Shown here one piece after another: positions 29,234-37,683 of a stretch of 64,000 nucleotides of DNA; position 1 is the stretch's first letter; each line of letters starts with the position of its first letter. Under the pieces are notes generated by a model, which saw only the letters and a program-made list of their open reading frames with translations, ran no database searches and had not been told where the DNA came from. The DNA comes from an uncultured Pelagibacteraceae bacterium (lineage in GTDB: Bacteria > Pseudomonadota > Alphaproteobacteria > Pelagibacterales > Pelagibacteraceae): positions 124,001 to 188,000 of the forward strand of contig CACJEN010000002.1 of NCBI GenBank assembly GCA_902592445.1, written 5' to 3'. The translations under genes were made by a program, and so were the position numbers.

Positions 29234-29263
29234 CCGTAGGCAAAGTCAAAAGTTAACCTACGG
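29234..29263. other. Hairpin ccgtagg-(16)-cctacgg
   Basis: 7-bp perfect inverted repeat. Confidence 0.6.
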
Positions 29264-29293
29264 GTAAAGCATTTTAAAATCACTATAAATAGG

Positions 29294-29318
29294 GTGTGTT
29301 TAATTTTATTGAACACAC
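29294..29318. other. Hairpin gtgtgtt-(11)-aacacac
   Basis: 7-bp perfect inverted repeat. Confidence 0.6.
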
Positions 29319-29322
29319 AAAA

Positions 29323-29406
29323 GATTAAGAGGAAGTGAGCAAATTGATCTTTGGTTAAATTATAGTTCTTAACTTCCTTTCTGCAATTTGTGAATTCCTC
29401 TTAATC
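29323..29406 (+). ncRNA. 84-nt long stem-loop; candidate structured RNA/leader or DNA structural element
   Basis: gattaagaggaa/ttcctcttaatc 12-bp stem, internal loop, caaattg/caatttg 7-bp stem, gttaa/ttaac apical stem. Confidence 0.6.
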
Positions 29407-29430
29407 CTAAACACTAACAAAGAGGAGAAA

Positions 29431-29667
29431 ATGAAGAAAACAAAAATAGAGAAAAAAAACAGTAATGATGAAATGATGATTGATTTGCCTAGCGGAGTAT
29501 TTGGCTATTTAGGAATACTTTTTATAGGATTTGCAGTTGTAGATTATGCTGCGTCTAGGATGGGGACAAATTTAACCGCATTCTTAGGACCTATGTCACA
29601 GTTCACTCCAATTGCAGCAGGTTTAATTGGAGGAATATTTTTAACAATAGGCGATAAAAGTGAATAA
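29431..29667 (+). CDS. Small membrane protein
   Basis: RBS gaggag; two hydrophobic segments. Confidence 0.6.
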   Translation: MKKTKIEKKNSNDEMMIDLPSGVFGYLGILFIGFAVVDYAASRMGTNLTAFLGPMSQFTPIAAGLIGGIFLTIGDKSE

Positions 29668-29679
29668 ATCGTCAACAAC

Positions 29680-29707
29680 ATCCCCTGTAAAGGAACAGGG
29701 GATTTTA
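29680..29707 (+). terminator. Hairpin atcccctgt-aaagga-acaggggat + tttt
   Basis: 9-bp perfect stem followed by T-run between small ORFs. Confidence 0.75.
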
Positions 29708-29726
29708 ATCAAACAAAGGAGATAAA

Positions 29727-29927
29727 ATGGCAGATCCAAATAAATATAAATCAGTAAGCATACCTAGAGATACTTATGAAACTTTAGAATGGCTAAGAAA
29801 AGGTAACATTATTAATGCAGAATTAACATTTAGTAAGGTTATTGAATATTTAGCCAAAAGTAAAATCAAAGAAATTCAGCATAAGTCAAATGAGTGGAGT
29901 GCTGAAGAAGATCTAACAATTAACTAA
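29727..29927 (+). CDS. Small RHH-like putative DNA-binding protein
   Basis: YKSVSIPRDTYETLEWLRKGN resembles ribbon-helix-helix start; RBS aaaggag. Confidence 0.5.
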   Translation: MADPNKYKSVSIPRDTYETLEWLRKGNIINAELTFSKVIEYLAKSKIKEIQHKSNEWSAEEDLTIN

Positions 29928-29954
29928 TAAATTAAATAAAGGAGTAAAATAAAT

Positions 29955-31340
29955 ATGAGTCAACTAATAATAACATGTCCTAGCTGTAATGAAACTTTTT
30001 CTGCAGATCAGGCATTACAAAATCACTTAAAGAGCAAAGAAAAAGAGTACCAAGAAGAAATTAAGGTTAAGGAAAAGCTTTTAAAAGAAAAATTTAATCT
30101 TGATTTCAAGCTAAAAGAAAAAAATTTAGAGAAAGAACTTTCATTAAAAGCACAAAACGAAAGTAAAGCGAAAGTTCAGGCATTGCAGTCTAAAATTTTA
30201 GAGGCCGAAAAGAGTAGAAAAGATACTGAATTAAAGATGACAGCAACGCTAAAGCAAAAAGAAAAAGCAATTGAAGATAAACTTAAGGCTAAAGAAAAAG
30301 CAATGGAGAAAAGTTCTAAAGAGGCAGAGTTTAAGTTAATTGCCAGTTTGAAGCTTAAGGAAAAAGAAATCGAAAAACAGTTAAAAGAGAAAGCTTTAAT
30401 TAGAGAAAATAAGCAAAGAAAAGAGCTTATGGATCTTCAAACTAAAGTTGCACAAGCTGAGAAGAATAAAAAACAAATTGAAGCTAAGTTAATTGCAGAT
30501 CTTAAACAAAAAGAAAAAGCTATTGAACAAAAAATTAAAGAAAAATCTGAAAGCGATGTTCAAAAACTTAAAGATCTGATGGCTAAAAAAGACAAAGAAA
30601 GAGAAATAGAAAAAAGGCGTACTCAAGTAAAAATTGATGAAATGTCTAAACAACTAAAACAAAAATCGATGGAAGTTCAAGGTGAAGTTCAAGAAGAACT
30701 TATTGAGGATTACCTTCGAAGTAAATTTCCACAAGATACTGTAGAAGAAGTTAAAAAGGGAGCAAAAGGTGCAGATTGTATACTTACAATTAATAATAAA
30801 GATCAAGAAAAACTTGCACAGATTTACTTTGAAAGCAAAGATCACAAAACTTTTAAAGAAGAATGGGTAAGCAAACTATTAAGTGATATGAAAGATAAAA
30901 ATATCAATTATGGTGTTTTAATTACTACAGCTATGCCAAAAGACTATAATAAACAACATGATGGCTATGTTGAAAGACATGGTAAAAGAATTATTATCAT
31001 TCCAATGAATTATCCAATAATTCACATGTTAGTAAGTTTTATTAAAACTAACTTGATAAATGAACATAAATCTAAGAAGGATTTTGATGCACCAAAAATG
31101 ATGAAAAGACTTTGGGATCATATAATGGGTCCATCATTTCAATTACCTGTAAGAAATTTGTATCAATCAATGATTAAAATGAATGATCTTATGGGAAAAG
31201 AAAAAAAGTTTTTTGAAAACAGTATTGCTAACAAGGAAAGAGCTATGCTTGATATGGAAGAAGACTTTAGAGATATGATAAGATCTTTTACACTTAAAGT
31301 TGGACCTGATTGTATAATTCAAATTGAAGAGAAAAAATAA
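29955..31340 (+). CDS. DUF2130-type protein: zinc-ribbon-like start, long coiled coil, PD-(D/E)XK-like C-terminal domain
   Basis: ITCPSCNETF; repeated LKQKEKAIE.KLKEK; GADCIL...IYFESKDHKTFKEEWVSKL. Confidence 0.8.
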   Translation: MSQLIITCPSCNETFSADQALQNHLKSKEKEYQEEIKVKEKLLKEKFNLDFKLKEKNLEKELSLKAQNESKAKVQALQSKILEAEKSRKDTELKMTATLKQKEKAIEDKLKAKEKAMEKSSKEAEFKLIASLKLKEKEIEKQLKEKALIRENKQRKELMDLQTKVAQAEKNKKQIEAKLIADLKQKEKAIEQKIKEKSESDVQKLKDLMAKKDKEREIEKRRTQVKIDEMSKQLKQKSMEVQGEVQEELIEDYLRSKFPQDTVEEVKKGAKGADCILTINNKDQEKLAQIYFESKDHKTFKEEWVSKLLSDMKDKNINYGVLITTAMPKDYNKQHDGYVERHGKRIIIIPMNYPIIHMLVSFIKTNLINEHKSKKDFDAPKMMKRLWDHIMGPSFQLPVRNLYQSMIKMNDLMGKEKKFFENSIANKERAMLDMEEDFRDMIRSFTLKVGPDCIIQIEEKK

Positions 31341-32249
31341 GTGAAATTAGAATTTAAAAAAGGTTCAAAATATTCAAGAAAAGATATTGGTTGGGTTTGC
31401 TTTCCTGACAAGGGCAGACCTGCCGGCGGTGATTGGGATACAGGTTATGTACGTGTCGAAGATAATTTAATAATCTTCATGAATATTGGTGTGCCTGGAA
31501 CAACAGAACATGATTTTGATAATCATTATGATCATTCAAAAGGAGTTATTGTTTGGTACGGAAAACCAAGATCTCATTCTCAACAACCAACTTTTCAAAA
31601 GTTATTATCCGGTGAAATGACGCCACATTTTTTTGCGCGTTGGGATAATAAAGATCCCCAATTCACTTATCTAGGTATTGGAAAAGTTGTTAGTTTTAAG
31701 GATGGTGTTCTTTGTTTAGATGGAAATAAAAAAGAGGTAGAAACTATAGAATTAAAATTAACTGTTGAAGATTCTGGTGAGATAATTCCTATTCAAAATC
31801 AAACTAATGTTAATAATGAAAAAGATTATTCAATTGAAAATAATTCAGTTCCTAAATCTTCTTTTTTATTAGAAAAACATCTTGAGGATTATATTATTAG
31901 AAATTGGACCAATATAGAGTTGAATAAAGATTATGATATTCATAAAGAAAACAACAAACTTTGTACTCAATATTCAACAGGATCTGGTCCTTTAGATATT
32001 TTAGCAATTAGTAAAGATAAAAAAGAATTTTTAGTTATAGAATTAAAGAAGGGTAGAGCTAGTGATGTAGTTATGGGTCAGATCCAAAGATATATGGGGC
32101 ATATTAAAAATAATTTAGCTGGTGATAAAGATGTTAAGGGACTTATCATTGCATTAGAGGATGATAAGAATTTAAGAGATGCATTATCTGTTGCACCAAA
32201 TATAAAATTTATGAAATATGAAGTATCTTTCAAATTAAGTTCTTTTTAG
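31341..32249 (+). CDS. N-terminal DUF3427-like reader domain + C-terminal NucS/DUF91-like nuclease
   Basis: GTG directly after TAA of previous gene; GSGPLDILAISKDKKEFLVIELKKGRASDVVMGQIQRYMGHI; N-term PQFTYLGIGKVVSF. Confidence 0.68.
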   Translation: MKLEFKKGSKYSRKDIGWVCFPDKGRPAGGDWDTGYVRVEDNLIIFMNIGVPGTTEHDFDNHYDHSKGVIVWYGKPRSHSQQPTFQKLLSGEMTPHFFARWDNKDPQFTYLGIGKVVSFKDGVLCLDGNKKEVETIELKLTVEDSGEIIPIQNQTNVNNEKDYSIENNSVPKSSFLLEKHLEDYIIRNWTNIELNKDYDIHKENNKLCTQYSTGSGPLDILAISKDKKEFLVIELKKGRASDVVMGQIQRYMGHIKNNLAGDKDVKGLIIALEDDKNLRDALSVAPNIKFMKYEVSFKLSSF

Positions 32250-32250
32250 C

Positions 32251-32271
32251 AAAGACTACAAAAAGACTACA
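32251..32271 (+). repeat. 21-bp direct repeat aaagactacaaaaagactaca, right copy
   Basis: Exact match with 25009-25029. Confidence 0.94.
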
Positions 32272-32374
32272 GTCAGTTCTTCTTCCTTCCATTCTATATT
32301 ATTATTCAACGATTTTTTGTTTTTAAAAAAGTTAAGGAAATTATTATGTTTGTTGAAAATAAATGAGATTTTAG

Positions 32375-32450
32375 TGGTGCCCCCGCACGGATTCGAACCG
32401 CGGACCTATTGATTACAAATCAATTGCTCTACCAACTGAGCTACAAGGGC
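32375..32450 (-). tRNA. tRNA-Thr(TGT), CCA encoded
   Basis: Reverse complement GCCCTTGTAGCTCAGTTGGTAGAGCAATTGATTTGTAATCAATAGGTCCGCGGTTCGAATCCGTGCGGGGGCACCA. Confidence 0.96.
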
Positions 32451-32483
32451 ATTGAGGGTTTTGTAATCTCATTTTTTATATTA

Positions 32484-33227
32484 TCAAGATATTTTTTTAT
32501 GTTGATTTATATGATGAAAAACTATGGCTGCACTGTTAGAAATATTTAAACTTTCTACTTTTTTATTAATATTAATTTTAACAGAAAAATCAGTGTACTT
32601 ATTAGTGTGATGTTTGATCCCAGTCCCTTCAGAACCAAATAATAAAATATTTTTTCCATCCCATTTAATATCCATAAAATTTTTATTACTTTGTGAATCA
32701 AATCCATAAACCCAAAAATTTTTGTCTCTTAAAAATTTGAGTGTTGTATTTATATTTGATACCTCAAAAATATTAAGATGCTCAACACATCCACTTGCAG
32801 ATTTGTACATTAATTTACTCTCTTTTGGAAAATGTCTTTCCTTAACAATTAATCCATCTATGTTAAAAGATGCTGCACTTCTAATTAATGAGCCTATATT
32901 TCTTGGATCAGTAACTTCATCTAAACATACAAGTGTTAAATTATTTTTATTTATTATAAATTCCTTTAATTCAATTTTTTCTAAATGTTCTATTTCCGCA
33001 ACATAGCCTTGATGAAGTATTCCTTCATTTTTGCAATATTTGTCTAATTCTTTCTTAGTTTTGAAATTTATTTTGACGTCTTTTAACAAATTTTTCTTTG
33101 GACTTAATCTGTGAATATTTTTTTTACTCTCTTCAGTTAGAAATAATCTTAAAATCTTTCTTTTTTCATTTTTTAATGCCTCAAAAACAGCGTGCTTTCC
33201 AACAATAAAAAAAGATGATTTGTTCAT
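32484..33227 (-). CDS. rlmB: TrmH/RlmB family 23S rRNA 2'-O-methyltransferase
   Basis: DEVTDPRNIGSLIRSA, LFGSEGTGI, VESLNISNSAAIV. Confidence 0.9.
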   Translation of the reverse strand: MNKSSFFIVGKHAVFEALKNEKRKILRLFLTEESKKNIHRLSPKKNLLKDVKINFKTKKELDKYCKNEGILHQGYVAEIEHLEKIELKEFIINKNNLTLVCLDEVTDPRNIGSLIRSAASFNIDGLIVKERHFPKESKLMYKSASGCVEHLNIFEVSNINTTLKFLRDKNFWVYGFDSQSNKNFMDIKWDGKNILLFGSEGTGIKHHTNKYTDFSVKININKKVESLNISNSAAIVFHHINQHKKIS

Positions 33228-33361
33228 GATAATTATTGATTTTTATAAGCTTTTTTAACTATTTTACCAATATTTCACCTATTGCTTTTGTACAATAAAA
33301 ATATATAAAACGCGTGTTGTTTAAAGCTTTATTGAACATGGGGACTCTTCCCCAAAATTGA

Positions 33362-33447
<86 letters not shown>

Positions 33448-33490
33448 TTCAATATAATTTTTTAAACAACTAGGAGTGTACTTGGGTGAT

Positions 33491-33564
33491 GCGGGTGTAG
33501 TTCAATGGTAGAACGCTAGCCTTCCAAGCTGGATGTAAGGGTTCGATTCCCTTTACCCGCTCCA
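33491..33564 (+). tRNA. tRNA-Gly(TCC)
   Basis: GCGGGTG...CTTCCAA...GTTCGATTCCC...CACCCGCTCCA-type cloverleaf. Confidence 0.95.
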
Positions 33565-33607
33565 AAAAATATTAAATAAAAAGTAAAAAAAAAGAGGTAA
33601 ACAAGTA

Positions 33608-34798
33608 ATGTCAAAAGAAAAGTTCGTAAGAAATAAACCGCACTGTAATATCGGTACAATCGGTCATGTCGATCACGGTAAAACTACGTTAACAGCTGCG
33701 ATCACAAAAGTTTTAGCTGAGTCAGGCGGTGCGCAATTTACTGCTTATGATCAAATTGATAAAGCTCCAGAAGAAAAAGAGAGAGGAATAACAATTTCAA
33801 CAGCTCACGTAGAATATGAAACTGCAAACAGACACTATGCACACGTAGATTGCCCAGGTCACGCTGACTATGTAAAAAATATGATTACAGGTGCAGCACA
33901 AATGGATGGAGCAATTTTAGTTGTAAATGCTGCTGATGGGCCAATGCCTCAAACAAGAGAGCACATTCTTTTAGCAAGACAAGTAGGCGTACCTGCAATA
34001 GTTGTTTACTTAAACAAAGTAGATCAAGTTGATGATAAAGAAATGATTGATCTTGTTGAAGAAGAAATTAAAGATTTATTAACATCATATAAATTCCCAG
34101 GTGACAAGACACCTATAGTTAAAGGTTCTGCACTGGCAGCTGTTGAGGGAAGAGATGATGAAATTGGAAAAAATTCTATAATGGATTTAATGAAGGCTGT
34201 AGATGAATTTATTCCACAACCGGATAGACCAAAAGATAAAGATTTCTTGATGCCTGTTGAGGACGTTTTCTCAATCTCTGGAAGAGGAACAGTAGTAACA
34301 GGTAGAGTAGAATCTGGAATAATCAAAACTGGAGATGAGATCGAGATAGTAGGTATTAGAGAAACAAAGAAAACAGTTTGTACTGGAGTTGAAATGTTTA
34401 GAAAACTTTTAGACTCAGGAGAAGCTGGAGATAATATTGGAGCTCTTTTAAGAGGTGTTGAAAGAACTGATGTTGAAAGAGGTCAAGTTCTTTGTAAACC
34501 TGCATCAATCACTCCACATACTAAATTTGAAGCTCAGGCCTATGTATTAAAAAAAGAAGAAGGTGGAAGACACACACCATTCTTTACAAAATACAGACCT
34601 CAGTTTTATTTTAGAACAACCGATGTTACTGGTGAAGTTGAATTACCTGCTGGAACAGAAATGGTTATGCCTGGTGATGATGCTAAATTTACGGTTAAAC
34701 TTATTACACCAATTGCAATGAATGAAAAATTAAACTTTGCAATAAGAGAAGGTGGTAGAACAGTAGGAGCTGGAGTAGTAACTAAGATTATAGAGTAA
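33608..34798 (+). CDS. tuf: Elongation factor Tu
   Basis: [40 protein letters not shown]. Confidence 0.99.
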   Translation: MSKEKFVRNKPHCNIGTIGHVDHGKTTLTAAITKVLAESGGAQFTAYDQIDKAPEEKERGITISTAHVEYETANRHYAHVDCPGHADYVKNMITGAAQMDGAILVVNAADGPMPQTREHILLARQVGVPAIVVYLNKVDQVDDKEMIDLVEEEIKDLLTSYKFPGDKTPIVKGSALAAVEGRDDEIGKNSIMDLMKAVDEFIPQPDRPKDKDFLMPVEDVFSISGRGTVVTGRVESGIIKTGDEIEIVGIRETKKTVCTGVEMFRKLLDSGEAGDNIGALLRGVERTDVERGQVLCKPASITPHTKFEAQAYVLKKEEGGRHTPFFTKYRPQFYFRTTDVTGEVELPAGTEMVMPGDDAKFTVKLITPIAMNEKLNFAIREGGRTVGAGVVTKIIE

Positions 34799-34805
34799 AC
34801 TCCAT

Positions 34806-34881
34806 AGGAGTGTAGCTCAATTGGTAGAGCGCCGGTCTCCAAAACCGGAGGTTGGGGGTTCGATTCCCTCCGCTCCTGCCA
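34806..34881 (+). tRNA. tRNA-Trp(CCA)
   Basis: AGGAGTG...CTCCAAA...CGCTCCTGCCA. Confidence 0.95.
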
Positions 34882-34896
34882 AGAACGTTAAAAATT

Positions 34897-35088
34897 ATGA
34901 AAAACCCTTTAAAGTTTATTCAAGATGTAAAACAAGAGGCTTTTAAAGTTACTTGGCCAACAGGCAAAGAAACATTGCAAGGTGCTCTTATGGTAGTTGC
35001 AATGGCTATAATAGCATCATTATTTTTTTTATTACTGGATCAAGTTTTAAAGTTTTTTTTAGAATTAATTCTTAAGGTAAGTTTATAA
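34897..35088 (+). CDS. secE: Preprotein translocase SecE
   Basis: FIQDVKQEAFKVTWPTGKETLQGALMV; start moved from 34852 (inside tRNA-Trp) to ATG 34897. Confidence 0.94.
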   Translation: MKNPLKFIQDVKQEAFKVTWPTGKETLQGALMVVAMAIIASLFFLLLDQVLKFFLELILKVSL

Positions 35089-35618
35089 TGAAAAATTGGT
35101 ACATAGTTCAATCTCATTCAAGTTTTGAAAATAAAGTTGCTGGTTTAATTAAAGAGGAAGCCGAAAAAGCAAAAGTTTCAGATAAAATTGAGGAAATTAT
35201 TGTACCAACTCACGACATTACAGAAGTTAAAAGAGGAAAAAGAATTCAAAGAAAAAAGAAGTATTTTCCTGGTTATGTTCTTATAAAAAGTGAAATGGAT
35301 AATGAACTTTACCATATGATCAAAGGTATAAAGAGAGTAAGTGGATTTTTAGGTTCAAAAGGAATGCCAATACCTGTATCAGATAAAGAAATTGAAAAAA
35401 TTTTAGGCCAAATAAAAGATGGTGTAGCCCAACCAAAATCTGCTATAGAGTACACCGTTGGTGAAAAAGTTCAGGTGATCGATGGGCCTTTTGCATCTTT
35501 TAGTGGTCTTGTAGAAGATATTGATGAAGAGAAGCTAAGACTTAAAGTTTCAGTTTCAATTTTTGGTCGTCCAACACCTGTTGATTTAGAATTTAACCAA
35601 GTAGAGAAAGCAAGTTAA
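35088..35618 (+). CDS. nusG: Transcription antitermination factor NusG
   Basis: [40 protein letters not shown]. Confidence 0.98.
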   Translation: MKNWYIVQSHSSFENKVAGLIKEEAEKAKVSDKIEEIIVPTHDITEVKRGKRIQRKKKYFPGYVLIKSEMDNELYHMIKGIKRVSGFLGSKGMPIPVSDKEIEKILGQIKDGVAQPKSAIEYTVGEKVQVIDGPFASFSGLVEDIDEEKLRLKVSVSIFGRPTPVDLEFNQVEKAS

Positions 35619-36046
35619 TGGCAAAAAAAGAAATTAGTGGATATATAAAGTTACAGATTAATGGTGGACAGGCTAATCCTGCACCTCCTGTTGGTCCTGC
35701 TTTAGGTCAAAGGGGAATTAATATCATGGAATTCTGTAAAGCATTTAATGAGAAAACAAAATCTTTTGCAGGAAAACCTGTACCAGTAATCATAACAGTA
35801 TATAAAGACAAAAAATTTGACTTTGTTTTAAAATCACCACCAGCATCTCATTTTATTAAAGAAGCAGTAAAACTTAAAAGTGGTTCAAAAGAACCTGGTA
35901 GAAATATTGTTGCTTCAATATCAAAAAAACAACTAGAAGAAATTGCAAAAAAGAAAATGGAAGACTTGAATGCACATGACTTAGAGGAAGCATCAAAAAT
36001 TATTGCAGGATCTGCAAGATCAATGGGAATAGAGGTTAAAGAATAA
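35618..36046 (+). CDS. rplK: Ribosomal protein L11
   Basis: [28 protein letters not shown]. Confidence 0.98.
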   Translation: MAKKEISGYIKLQINGGQANPAPPVGPALGQRGINIMEFCKAFNEKTKSFAGKPVPVIITVYKDKKFDFVLKSPPASHFIKEAVKLKSGSKEPGRNIVASISKKQLEEIAKKKMEDLNAHDLEEASKIIAGSARSMGIEVKE

Positions 36047-36735
36047 TGCCATCAAAAAGATTTAAAAAATTGCCTGAGAATACTAACACTCTACCATCTG
36101 AAAGTTTTGAGAAATTGGTATCATTAGTTAAACAGAATTGTACAACTAAATTTGACGAATCAATAGATTTAAGTTTTCAAATTAATAACAAACAAAAAAA
36201 AAATGAAATTAATATAAGAACTGCTGTAAATCTACCTGGCGGAACAGGAAAAACCGTAAAAGTTGCGGTTGTTTGTGAGGATACTAAATCTCAAGAAGCA
36301 AAAGATGCTGGAGCAGATATTGTTGGAGGAGATGAGTTTGTAGAAAAAATTAAAGGTGGTGAATTAAACTTTGAAAAATTAATCTGCACACCAGGCATGA
36401 TGATAAAATTATCAAAATTAGGTAAGGTTTTAGGACCAAAAGGGCTAATGCCAAATCCTAAACTTGGTTCAGTAACAAATGATTTAGCAAAAGCTGTTTC
36501 TGATGCAAAGTCTGGACAAGTAGAAATTAGAAACGACAAAGATGGAAATATTGGTGTCAGCATAGGAAAGAAATCTTTTGATGATGAAAAATTAGTTCAA
36601 AATTATAATGCAATCATTGATGCATTAGAAAAAGAAAAAGCAAATAATACTCTTAAAGGTGATTTGGTCAAACAAGCTTTTATAACATCATCTATGGGAG
36701 TTTCTTATAAAGTGAAATTAGGTAAGAGTATTTAA
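36046..36735 (+). CDS. rplA: Ribosomal protein L1
   Basis: LGKVLGPKGLMPNPKLGSVT. Confidence 0.98.
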   Translation: MPSKRFKKLPENTNTLPSESFEKLVSLVKQNCTTKFDESIDLSFQINNKQKKNEINIRTAVNLPGGTGKTVKVAVVCEDTKSQEAKDAGADIVGGDEFVEKIKGGELNFEKLICTPGMMIKLSKLGKVLGPKGLMPNPKLGSVTNDLAKAVSDAKSGQVEIRNDKDGNIGVSIGKKSFDDEKLVQNYNAIIDALEKEKANNTLKGDLVKQAFITSSMGVSYKVKLGKSI

Positions 36736-36737
36736 TT

Positions 36738-37259
36738 ATGATGAATAAAGAACAAAAGAAACAGTACATAAGTGATATGTCAACTCAGTTTGATAAATCA
36801 GAGGCTGTAATAGTTACTCATTATCAAGGCTTAACTGTTTCTCAGTTAGATGAATTAAGAAAACAAATGAGAGAACATGGTATTAAATTTAAAATAACTA
36901 ATAATAGAATTACAAAATTAGCTTTAGAAAAAACTAGATGTAAAGATTTATCAGATTTATTCAGTGGCCCAACAGCTGTAGCAATGTCTGAGGATGCAAT
37001 TACATCTGCAAAAATTTTAACGAAATTTTCTAAAGAGAATCAGAATTTAAAAATTTTAGGTGGTATAATGGGTTCTGACGTTTTAGATGTTGCAGGAGTA
37101 CAAAATGTTGCGACATTACCATCTCTAGATGAAGCAAGAGCAAAAATAGTAGGTATTTTGAGGTCTCCAGCACAAAAAATTGCAAGTATTTTACTTGCGC
37201 CAGCGTCAAAAATCGCTATTTTAGCGCTCGAAAAATCAAAAAATAACCAGGGACATTAG
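36738..37259 (+). CDS. rplJ: Ribosomal protein L10
   Basis: Position before rplL; HYQGLTVSQLDELRKQMR. Confidence 0.97.
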   Translation: MMNKEQKKQYISDMSTQFDKSEAVIVTHYQGLTVSQLDELRKQMREHGIKFKITNNRITKLALEKTRCKDLSDLFSGPTAVAMSEDAITSAKILTKFSKENQNLKILGGIMGSDVLDVAGVQNVATLPSLDEARAKIVGILRSPAQKIASILLAPASKIAILALEKSKNNQGH

Positions 37260-37265
37260 ACTAAT

Positions 37266-37637
37266 ATGGCTGACTTAAATAAAATTATAGAAGATTTATC
37301 AAGTTTGACTGTTGTAGAAGCAGCTGAACTTTCAAAACAACTTGAAGAAAAATGGGGTGTAACAGCAGCAGCAGCAGTTGCAGCAGCACCGGCAGCTGCA
37401 GCAGGTGCGGCGCCAGCTGAAGAAAAAGATGATTTTACAATTATGCTTACAGCAGCAGGTGATAAAAAAATAAATGTAATTAAAGAAGTTAGAGCTATTA
37501 CTGCTCTAGGATTAAAAGAAGCTAAAGACTTAGTTGAAGGAGCACCTAAAGAAGTAAAATCTGGTGTTAACAAAAAAGAAGCTGAGGAGATCAAGCAGAA
37601 ACTTGAAGCAGCTGGCGCAAAAGTAGAACTTAAGTAA
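37266..37637 (+). CDS. rplL: Ribosomal protein L7/L12
   Basis: [19 protein letters not shown]-terminal domain. Confidence 0.98.
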   Translation: MADLNKIIEDLSSLTVVEAAELSKQLEEKWGVTAAAAVAAAPAAAAGAAPAEEKDDFTIMLTAAGDKKINVIKEVRAITALGLKEAKDLVEGAPKEVKSGVNKKEAEEIKQKLEAAGAKVELK

Positions 37638-37655
37638 TTAAAACAGGAATTTTTG

Positions 37656-37678
37656 CTGATTTAAATTTTTTAAATCAG
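37656..37678 (+). promoter_or_regulatory. Perfect 10-bp hairpin between rplL and rpoB
   Basis: ctgatttaaa-ttt-tttaaatcag. Confidence 0.7.
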
Positions 37679-37683
37679 TAGGT

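Larger units (their letters stand above)
24884..32422. mobile_element. Genomic island integrated at tRNA-Thr; no integrase seen
   Basis: 48-bp direct repeats of tRNA-Thr 3' half at both ends plus inner 21-bp direct repeat; accessory cargo. Confidence 0.85.

Noticed and set aside
30040-30640. Repeated Lys/Glu-rich DNA in the DUF2130-type gene as possible recent tandem duplication
   Set aside because: Coiled-coil heptad bias explains it; repeats are irregular in length and diverged.
34606-34842. Antisense ORFs over tuf, rpoB, rpoC, r-protein genes and other CDSs in the ORF track
   Set aside because: Fully overlapped by confidently identified genes, no families or RBS; typical spurious reverse-frame ORFs.
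37370-37420. gcagcagcag-type repeat in rplL
   Set aside because: Encodes the normal Ala-rich hinge of L7/L12.
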